NCBI GenBank assembly: GCA_902515095.1
Contig: CABXTC010000009.1
Location: 1-37,301, forward strand
DNA: 37,301 nucleotides
Origin: an uncultured Pelagibacteraceae bacterium
GTDB taxonomy: Bacteria > Pseudomonadota > Alphaproteobacteria > Pelagibacterales > Pelagibacteraceae
Direction of reading: 5' to 3'
Below, in pieces: positions 31,318-37,301 of the stretch; the first letter of the stretch is position 1; the number at the start of each line of letters is the position of its first letter. The notes under the pieces were generated by a model. The model worked only from the letters and a program-made list of their open reading frames with translations, was not told the DNA's origin and made no database searches. Made by a program: the position numbers and the translations under genes.

Positions 31318-32820
31318 TTGATCATACATAACATAAAAGTTTTTCCGTCTAAAATTCACTTACCCAAAAAAAAACAGTTAGCTTGGAAAATTGCAGAGAT
31401 TGCTAGTGATAATGCTAAATTAGATAAAGAAGCAATAGAAATGGTAATTAATAGAATTATTGATAATGCTTCAGTTGCAATAGCTTCTTTGAATAGACGC
31501 CCAGTTATTTCATCGCGAGAAATGGCCTTAAAACATTTGAGAAAAAATGGTGCAACATTATTTGGGATACATAATAAATTAAAATTTGATTGTGAATGGG
31601 CGGCATGGAGCAATGGAACAGCAGTAAGAGAACTTGATTTTCATGACACATTTTTAGCAGCTGATTACAGTCATCCTGGTGACAATATTCCCCCTCTTGT
31701 AAGTGTTGCACAACAAAATAAAAAAAGTGGGCTCGATCTTTTAAGAGGGATAATTACTGCCTACGAAGTGCAAGTTAATTTAGTAAAAGGAATTTGTTTA
31801 CATAAACATAAAGTAGACCACATAGCTCACTTAGGACCAAGTGTTGCTGCTGGAATAGGATCGATGCTAAGACTTAATACAGAAACAATTTATCAAGCAG
31901 TACAGCAAGCTTTACACACAACTATTTCAACTAGACAGTCTAGAAAAGGTGAAATCTCAAGTTGGAAAGCTTATGCTCCAGCACATGCTGGTAAACTTGC
32001 AATTGAAGCTGTTGATAGAGTTATGCGAGGTGAAGGTGCTCCAAGTCCAATTTATGAAGGTGAGGATAGTGTTATAGCAAGAATTTTAGATGGAAAAAAA
32101 GCATCATATAAAGTTCCACTTCCAAAAAAAAATGAAACTAAAAAAGCTATACTCGAAACCTATACAAAAGAATATTCGGCTGAATATCAATCTCAGGCAT
32201 TAATTGATCTAGCAAAAAAACTTAAAAAGAAAGTTTCAAATTTTAATCAGATAAAAAAAATAGATATCTATACTAGTCATCATACTCATTACGTTATCGG
32301 TACTGGTGCAAACGATCCTCAAAAAATGGATCCAAATGCAAGCAGAGAAACTCTAGATCACTCAATAATGTACATTTTTGCTGTAGCTTTAGAAGATGGC
32401 CATTGGCACCATATTAAATCTTATTCGAAAGCTAGAGCAAAAAGAAAAAGCACAATTAAGATATGGAGGTCTATCAAAACACATGAGGATAAAAAATGGA
32501 CCAAAAGATATCATGATCCAAACCCTAGAAAAAAAGCTTTTGGTGCAAAAGTAACAATAACTCTTAAAAATGGAAAAAAAATTACTGAGGAACAAGAGGT
32601 TGCTGATGCTCATCCTTATGGTACACGACCATTCAAGAGAAAAGATTATATCAATAAATTTTTAACACTTACTGAAGATGTATTAGATAAAAAAGAAATT
32701 GAAAGATTTTTAAAGACAGTACAAAATTTAAAAAAACTAAAATCGGGTCAATTAGATAAATTAAATCTTATTGTTAAAAAAAGCAAAATTAAACGGAATT
32801 TAAAAAAAGGAATTTTTTAA
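31318..32820 (+). CDS. prpD: 2-Methylcitrate dehydratase (MmgE/PrpD family)
   Basis: Dehydrates 2-methylcitrate in the methylcitrate cycle for propionyl-CoA. The start is TTG at 31318, supported by AGGAG (31308-31312) at proper spacing. Family marks are [52 protein letters not shown] and, near the C-terminus, [12 protein letters not shown]. 500 aa is full length. It precedes prpB with a one-base stop/start overlap, so order here is D-B-C. Confidence 0.9.
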   Translation: MIIHNIKVFPSKIHLPKKKQLAWKIAEIASDNAKLDKEAIEMVINRIIDNASVAIASLNRRPVISSREMALKHLRKNGATLFGIHNKLKFDCEWAAWSNGTAVRELDFHDTFLAADYSHPGDNIPPLVSVAQQNKKSGLDLLRGIITAYEVQVNLVKGICLHKHKVDHIAHLGPSVAAGIGSMLRLNTETIYQAVQQALHTTISTRQSRKGEISSWKAYAPAHAGKLAIEAVDRVMRGEGAPSPIYEGEDSVIARILDGKKASYKVPLPKKNETKKAILETYTKEYSAEYQSQALIDLAKKLKKKVSNFNQIKKIDIYTSHHTHYVIGTGANDPQKMDPNASRETLDHSIMYIFAVALEDGHWHHIKSYSKARAKRKSTIKIWRSIKTHEDKKWTKRYHDPNPRKKAFGAKVTITLKNGKKITEEQEVADAHPYGTRPFKRKDYINKFLTLTEDVLDKKEIERFLKTVQNLKKLKSGQLDKLNLIVKKSKIKRNLKKGIF

Positions 32821-33716
32821 TGCATTTTGTTGAAAAAGAACCAATACAAAAAAGAAAAGATTTTACAGAAAAATTAAAATCAAAAAAAATATTAAGAGTT
32901 CCTGGTGCTTATAATCCTTTAACAGCAAAATTAATTGAGGAGATAGGTTATGATGCTGTTTATGTCTCAGGTGGTGTTATGGCAAATGATCTTGGATTTC
33001 CTGATATTGGATTAACTACATTGCAAGATGTTAGTACAAGGTCATACTTAATCTCTAGAGTTACAAACCTTCCCACAATTGTTGATATAGATACAGGATT
33101 TAAGTCCTGCAAAGAAACTATAGAAACTTTTGAAGATTTTGGAATTACAGGAGTTCATATAGAAGATCAAATTGAGAGAAAAAGATGTGGGCACTTGGAT
33201 AACAAAGAATTGATATCAACAGATGCGATGGTTAAAAAAATAAAAGAATGTGTATCTGCAAAAAAAGATGAAAATTTTAAAATTATTGCAAGATCAGATG
33301 CAAAAAGTGTAGAGGGAATAAATAAAATGATTGATAGATGTAAAGCTTATATCGACGCTGGTGCAGAAATTATATTTCCTGAAGCGCTTCATGATGAAAA
33401 AGATTTTGAAAAAGTTAGAAAAGAACTTTCATGTTATTTACTGGCCAATATGACTGAATTTGGAAAAACAAAATTATTAAACTATAAAGAATTAGAAAAT
33501 CTTGGATATAATATAGTTATATATCCTGTCACAACTCAAAGATTAGCAATGAAAAATGTCGAGGATGGTTTGAGAGACATTTATGCAAGTGGACATCAAA
33601 ATAACATTATTGATAAAATGCAAACCAGAAAACGATTATATGATCTTGTAGATTATGAAAAATATAATAGTTTAGACGAAAAAATTTATAACTTTGACAC
33701 AGAAGGTCATGAATAA
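32820..33716 (+). CDS. prpB: 2-Methylisocitrate lyase
   Basis: Splits methylisocitrate into succinate and pyruvate. The catalytic-Cys motif KRCGH is at 121-125 (Cys123), and the metal-binding VDIDTGF (Asp89, Asp91) and HIEDQ (114-118) are intact, as in the PEP mutase/isocitrate lyase superfamily; NMTEFGKT is the PrpB-type end motif. 298 aa. Its ATG overlaps the prpD stop by one base, and its own stop overlaps prpC. Confidence 0.93.
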   Translation: MHFVEKEPIQKRKDFTEKLKSKKILRVPGAYNPLTAKLIEEIGYDAVYVSGGVMANDLGFPDIGLTTLQDVSTRSYLISRVTNLPTIVDIDTGFKSCKETIETFEDFGITGVHIEDQIERKRCGHLDNKELISTDAMVKKIKECVSAKKDENFKIIARSDAKSVEGINKMIDRCKAYIDAGAEIIFPEALHDEKDFEKVRKELSCYLLANMTEFGKTKLLNYKELENLGYNIVIYPVTTQRLAMKNVEDGLRDIYASGHQNNIIDKMQTRKRLYDLVDYEKYNSLDEKIYNFDTEGHE

Positions 33717-34840
33717 TGAGTGAAGATATTAAAAAAGGCCTACTTGGAATAACTGTTGATGAAACAGAAGTTTCTAAAGTCATGCCAGAAATTAACTCTT
33801 TAACTTATAGGGGTTACGCTGCTCAAGATTTGTGTGCAAAATGTAAATTTGAAGAAGTTGCTTATTTAATCTTAAATGGTGAACTCCCGAACAAAAAACA
33901 ATTAAAAGTTTTTGAAAAAGTTGAAAGAAAAGAAAGAAAATTGACAAAAACTTTATTGGATGACATTAAAAAATTTCCAAAAAAAGCTCATCCTATGGAT
34001 GTTGCAAGGACTGCTGTCAGCATAATGGGTCTCGAGGACAAAGAGACCAAGGATAATTCACCAAAATCAAATATGAGGAAAGTAATGAGGATTTTTGCTA
34101 AAACTCCTGTTGCTCTAGCGGCATTTTACAGAATAAGAAAAGGTAAGAAATTTATTCCTCCTAAAAAGAAATTATCATTTTCTGAAAATTTTTTTCACAT
34201 GTGCTTTGGAAAAGTACCTAGTAAAGAAATAGTAAAAGCTTTTGATGTTTCATTAATTTTATACGCTGAACATAGTTTTAATGTTTCAACATTTACAGCA
34301 AGAACTATCACAAGTAGTTTGTCAGATATTCATGGTGCAATTACAGGGGCAATCGCTAGCTTAAAAGGTCCTCTACATGGTGGAGCTAACGAAGAAGTGA
34401 TGCATATGATGAATAAAATTAAAAAACCTGAAAATGCTTTAAAATGGATTAACAAAGCTTTAGATAATAAGGATGTTGTGATGGGGTTTGGTCATCGAGT
34501 TTATAAAAGTGGAGATTCTAGAGTTCCTACAATGAGAGAATATTTTGGAAAAGTTGCAAAAATTAAAAAAGATAAAAAATTTGAAAAAATTTACGACATT
34601 GTTGAAAAAGTGATGATCGACAGAAAGAACATCCACCCTAATGTAGATTATCCTACAGGGCCTACATATCATTTAATGGGTTTTGATACTGATTTCTTTA
34701 CACCAATTTTTGTAATTTCGAGAATTACAGGTTGGTCAGCTCATATAATTGAGCAGCATGCTGCAAATAAATTAATTCGTCCGCTTGCGAGCTATAAAGG
34801 CAATAAATACAGAAAAGTTGTTCGTCTAAATCAGAGATAG
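33716..34840 (+). CDS. prpC: 2-Methylcitrate synthase / citrate synthase family
   Basis: Condenses propionyl-CoA (or acetyl-CoA) with oxaloacetate. Catalytic residues are His221 in GPLHGGANEEV, His260 in GFGHRVYKSGD, and the Asp in GFDTDFFTP; AEHSFNVSTFTARTI (His186) is also standard. At 374 aa it is the short type II-like form found in PrpC. The gene context (prpD, prpB) favours methylcitrate synthase over citrate synthase. It is last in the cluster and ends 19 bp before a convergent gene. Confidence 0.92.
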   Translation: MSEDIKKGLLGITVDETEVSKVMPEINSLTYRGYAAQDLCAKCKFEEVAYLILNGELPNKKQLKVFEKVERKERKLTKTLLDDIKKFPKKAHPMDVARTAVSIMGLEDKETKDNSPKSNMRKVMRIFAKTPVALAAFYRIRKGKKFIPPKKKLSFSENFFHMCFGKVPSKEIVKAFDVSLILYAEHSFNVSTFTARTITSSLSDIHGAITGAIASLKGPLHGGANEEVMHMMNKIKKPENALKWINKALDNKDVVMGFGHRVYKSGDSRVPTMREYFGKVAKIKKDKKFEKIYDIVEKVMIDRKNIHPNVDYPTGPTYHLMGFDTDFFTPIFVISRITGWSAHIIEQHAANKLIRPLASYKGNKYRKVVRLNQR

Positions 34841-34859
34841 TCACTCCACAGAGATTTTA

Positions 34860-35249
34860 TCAAATAAGTAATAAAACTAAGAAAATCATCTGCACAAAAT
34901 TGATAAGGACAGATATGAAATGTGAGTATTTAAATTTTTTATCCTGCTTCTCATCTCTATACTTATTTATCAATGGCATTAACAGATAGTTAGAAGTAGC
35001 GAATAAAATACATATTGCTAATATTAAGTAGAAATCAATCCCCAATTTACTCAAAAATATAAATGTTAATAGAACAATTAAACTTATCCCTAAATTAACA
35101 TTATAATAAAAAGGAAATATTCTTCTAATAAATTTTCGAGCATTATCTTCATCTAAGGTAGTAAATACTACTGGAGCAATTACAAATGAGAAGAACAACA
35201 TAATTCCTAAAATCATTGCTGTTAAATAAATACTAACTTGTTCAGTCAT
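34860..35249 (-). CDS. DUF4149-like membrane protein
   Basis: A 129-aa protein with four predicted membrane helices (about 7-28, 51-71, 74-93 and 108-129). The SFVIAPVVFTTLDEDNARKF stretch followed by RRIFPFYY after the first helix resembles the DUF4149/TMEM205 family pattern. It acts in the inner membrane; function is unknown. It starts 3 bp after the stop of the 61-aa gene and is probably the last gene of a small leftward unit. Confidence 0.7.
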   Translation of the reverse strand: MTEQVSIYLTAMILGIMLFFSFVIAPVVFTTLDEDNARKFIRRIFPFYYNVNLGISLIVLLTFIFLSKLGIDFYLILAICILFATSNYLLMPLINKYRDEKQDKKFKYSHFISVLINFVQMIFLVLLLI

Positions 35250-35252
35250 AAT

Positions 35253-35438
35253 TTAGTTTTCTATTGAGTTTTCTTCTTTCATTAATATCGGTCTTCCATC
35301 ATGAGCAGTGTTAAGAGGTATAATCTTTCCTTTATACTTTGCGCATAAAGTGGGAGCACTTCTTACCTCTTTTCCCAACCTTACTTCTAAATCAACAATA
35401 ACTAATTTTGCATCATCTAATTCTTTTAATATTTTCAT
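35253..35438 (-). CDS. Small hypothetical protein (61 aa)
   Basis: A soluble 61-aa frame starting MKILKELDDAKLVIVDLEVR, with one Cys (TLCAKYKGK). An AGGAG Shine-Dalgarno lies 8 bp before the ATG, which supports expression. It is 3 bp upstream of the DUF4149-like gene, with which it forms a unit. No family recognised. Confidence 0.6.
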   Translation of the reverse strand: MKILKELDDAKLVIVDLEVRLGKEVRSAPTLCAKYKGKIIPLNTAHDGRPILMKEENSIEN

Positions 35439-35473
35439 ATTCCACTCCTATAATTAAAATTTAAAATATATAT

Positions 35474-35776
35474 TTATATTACTACTTCAAAACCCTCAAA
35501 GTTAGGATGGTCTAAATATAATTCATTATGTTGTCCAGCATTTTTGTGCGCTAATCTAAATGCTTCTGACTTAGTCCAGTTTACAAAATCATCTTTAGTA
35601 TTCCAAATTGAGTGTGAAGCATACAACGAAAATTCCTCATTTTTTTCACCTTTTACTAAATGAAATTCTTTAAAGCCTTGAACTTCGCTTAAGTGTGTGT
35701 CTCTTTCTCTCCATACTTTTTCAAATTCATTTTCTTTACCAGGAACTATTTTAAATCTATTCATTGCTATATACAT
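35474..35776 (-). CDS. Antibiotic biosynthesis monooxygenase-fold protein, IsdG-like
   Basis: A 100-aa ferredoxin-like (ABM) domain. It begins MYIAMNRFKIVPGKENEFEK, with the pattern of HmoA/IsdG proteins. Asn6, Trp67 (NWTKSEAF) and His77 (LAHKNAG) fall where S. aureus IsdG has its Asn/Trp/His catalytic triad for haem breakdown, so haem oxygenase or haem-binding function is plausible. Its ATG is preceded closely by the nitroreductase gene (5 bp), suggesting cotranscription. Confidence 0.75.
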   Translation of the reverse strand: MYIAMNRFKIVPGKENEFEKVWRERDTHLSEVQGFKEFHLVKGEKNEEFSLYASHSIWNTKDDFVNWTKSEAFRLAHKNAGQHNELYLDHPNFEGFEVVI

Positions 35777-35780
35777 GTTA

Positions 35781-36350
35781 TTATAAATAATTTATTACAT
35801 CTGCAGGATTTGGTCTTTTTCTCTCTTTCGGCTCTTCTGTCTTATGTCCAATATAAATAAATCCAGAAATTTTATCAATTCCAACTCTTCCACCAAGATA
35901 AGTTAACATTGTGTCGTTATAAGAATACCATTCAGTTAACCACTGTGCTGCATAACCTAATGATTGAGCACAAGATAATAAATTCATACATACTGCTCCT
36001 GAAGATAATTGCATTTCCCACAGTGGTATACTTGGATGATCAACTGGGGTTGATATCACTGCTATTACAGCCCCTGCTCTTTGAAGTCTTTTTGATTCAA
36101 TCTCATGAAAATATTTATCTGAGTTAGGATTTTTTTTAATATATTCTTTGAAAATTATCTCTTTATCAATTATAGCTCGTTGTTTACCTTGAATTATAGC
36201 TAACTTCCAAGGATTTAAGGCACCATGGTCAGGCACTCTAATACCAGCTTGAATAATTTGATTTAAAACACTTTCCTTAATTGGTTCAGGTGACATTTTT
36301 TTTGCCATAACTGATCGTCTTTTTAAATAAAAATCTTCACTTATGCTCAC
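35781..36350 (-). CDS. Nitroreductase family protein (YdjA-like)
   Basis: An FMN-dependent oxidoreductase fold. Residues 8-20 (YLKRRSVMAKKMS) carry the Arg/Ser pair that binds FMN phosphate; IRVPDHGALNPWKLAII and SSGAVCMNLLSCAQSLGYAAQW follow in the order seen in small YdjA-type proteins (189 aa). Natural substrate unknown. It is transcribed with the IsdG-like gene. The gap to nrdB is 33 bp. Confidence 0.85.
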   Translation of the reverse strand: MSISEDFYLKRRSVMAKKMSPEPIKESVLNQIIQAGIRVPDHGALNPWKLAIIQGKQRAIIDKEIIFKEYIKKNPNSDKYFHEIESKRLQRAGAVIAVISTPVDHPSIPLWEMQLSSGAVCMNLLSCAQSLGYAAQWLTEWYSYNDTMLTYLGGRVGIDKISGFIYIGHKTEEPKERKRPNPADVINYL

Positions 36351-36382
36351 GTAACTACTTTCTTCCGCATATGTGGTTTTTA

Positions 36383-37301
36383 TTAACTAAATGCTTCTAC
36401 CCAAGTTCCTTGAGTTGATGCCTTAGAATATTCAGTTGCTCGACCTTCAAAGAAGTTCATATGTTCAACGGCATTCAACATAGTATCTAGCCATCCAAGA
36501 GGATTTTTATCTATATCATAAATTGGCTCTAGACCCAATTGTGTAAGTCTCCTGTTAGCTATAAATCTAATATAATCTTTAACCTCTTGAGCTGTTAAAC
36601 CTTCCATTGGACCCATTTCAAAAGCAAGATCAATAAAAGCATCTTCATGTTCAATAATAGTTCTGCATGCTTCATAAAGTTCTTTTTTTAGTTTTGCATT
36701 CCATATCTCAGGATTTTCATTTATGAACTCCTTAAAAATTCTTATCATTGAATTGCAGTGAAGAGTCTCATCTCTTACAGACCATGTAACTATTTGGCCC
36801 ATACCTTTCATCTTATTATGTCGAGGAAAGTTCAAAAGAATTGCAAAACTTGCGAAGAGTTGAAGACCTTCAGTGAATGCACTAAATACAGCTACTGTTT
36901 TTGCAATATCTTCTTTTGAAGTCATATCAAAATTTTGCATATAATCATATTTATCCTTCATTTCTTTATATTTCATAAATGCAGAGTATTCTGATTCAGG
37001 CATTCCAATTGTATCTAGCAAATGAGAATAGGCAGCAATGTGAACAGTTTCCATTGCAGCAAAAGCTGTCATCATCATTAAGACTTCGGTTGGTTTAAAA
37101 ACAGTTGTATAATGTCTTAAATAACAGTTACTAACCTCAACATCTGCTTGAGTAAAAAATCTAAATATTTGTGTTAACAAATTTTTTTCAGATTGCGATA
37201 AGTTCTTTTGCCAATCTCTAACGTCATCGCCTAGAGGCACTTCTTCTGGTAACCAATGAATTCTTTGTTGAGTCAGCCACGCATCATAACACCATGGATA
37301 T
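36383..37301 (-). CDS. nrdB: Ribonucleotide reductase beta subunit, class Ia (cut by window edge)
   Basis: The frame runs in phase past the edge: codons before 37240 read YPWCYDAWLTQQRIHWLPEE and continue into VPLGDDVRDW, so the ATG-like start at 37240 (GTG) is not the real one. Metal ligands sit in METVHIAAYSHLLD (Glu, His) and RDETLHCNSM, and the Tyr in HIAAYSHL is in the tyrosyl-radical position of E. coli NrdB. Later, EHEDAFIDLAF is also conserved. The N-terminus and nrdA lie outside. It makes deoxyribonucleotides with NrdA. Confidence 0.93.
   Translation of the reverse strand, partial: YPWCYDAWLTQQRIHWLPEEVPLGDDVRDWQKNLSQSEKNLLTQIFRFFTQADVEVSNCYLRHYTTVFKPTEVLMMMTAFAAMETVHIAAYSHLLDTIGMPESEYSAFMKYKEMKDKYDYMQNFDMTSKEDIAKTVAVFSAFTEGLQLFASFAILLNFPRHNKMKGMGQIVTWSVRDETLHCNSMIRIFKEFINENPEIWNAKLKKELYEACRTIIEHEDAFIDLAFEMGPMEGLTAQEVKDYIRFIANRRLTQLGLEPIYDIDKNPLGWLDTMLNAVEHMNFFEGRATEYSKASTQGTWVEAFS

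Noticed and set aside
37238..37240. Start codon of the ribonucleotide reductase beta gene
   Set aside because: The frame continues upstream with conserved family sequence to the window edge; the GTG is an internal Val.

Overview
The window reads as a piece of a SAR11 (Pelagibacterales, Alphaproteobacteria) chromosome. The basis is very low GC, genes packed with 1-4 bp overlaps, weak or absent Shine-Dalgarno sites, and a gene set I associate with that group: a sfsA-map-purBCSQL-bolA-grxD run, a methylcitrate cluster prpD-prpB-prpC, and streamlined rpsD, cysS, nadE, glmS and nrdB. The assignment comes from protein and layout recognition, not from a search.

Layout. (1) Bases 1 to about 12511 are an accessory island made of at least two tandem integrated elements. 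Element 1 (about 1-1495, its left end outside the window) carries four small membrane or secreted proteins on the minus strand. Element 2 (1496 to about 12511) carries about 20 genes. Each element ends in a 55-bp tRNA-Leu(UAA) relic (1441-1495 and 12457-12511). Each is also bracketed by its own direct repeat containing a tandem 11-bp motif: GTACCAGTT type for element 1, GTGCAAGTC type for element 2. Between the right-hand repeat and the relic lie three 10-bp-phased GGACTAC-like repeats. Together this looks like the two arms and core of a lambda-type attachment site, yet no integrase, transposase or replication gene is visible. (2) Bases 12494-20902: gamma-glutamylcyclotransferase-like and CinA-N-like genes, then sfsA, map and the purine operon with bolA and grxD. 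(3) Bases 20899-30511: a mostly minus-strand housekeeping block (methyltransferase, rpsD, trmJ-like, cimA, cysS, nadE, class II DAHP synthase, glmS, glmU acetyltransferase part). (4) Bases 30583-34840: gph-like phosphatase and prpD-prpB-prpC. (5) Bases 34860-37301: small membrane protein, IsdG-like monooxygenase, nitroreductase and the cut ribonucleotide reductase beta gene.

How element 2 seems to work. Its three divergent promoter regions each hold the same inverted repeat, TTAGTGAA-N16-TTCACTAA (2664, 8737, 10102), with identical 24-bp half-site spacing. This suggests one regulator for the whole element. The best candidate is the CII-like helix-turn-helix protein at 8790-9254, which sits beside the middle operator. 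The middle operator also faces a minus-strand operon (8683 down to 3348). That operon encodes a Cas4/AddB-like PD-(D/E)XK nuclease with four cysteines, a 98-aa protein, an 855-aa two-TM CASTOR/POLLUX-type channel-like protein with a PDZ-like insert, a 41-aa single-TM peptide, a GIY-YIG protein and two small acidic proteins. The right operator drives a signal-peptide/lipoprotein operon (LPP20-like and two 17-kDa surface-antigen-like proteins). A nuclease/membrane-effector operon and an envelope-lipoprotein operon under one phage-type switch, on a recombinase-less element, is the most promising undescribed system here. A defence or satellite role is inference.
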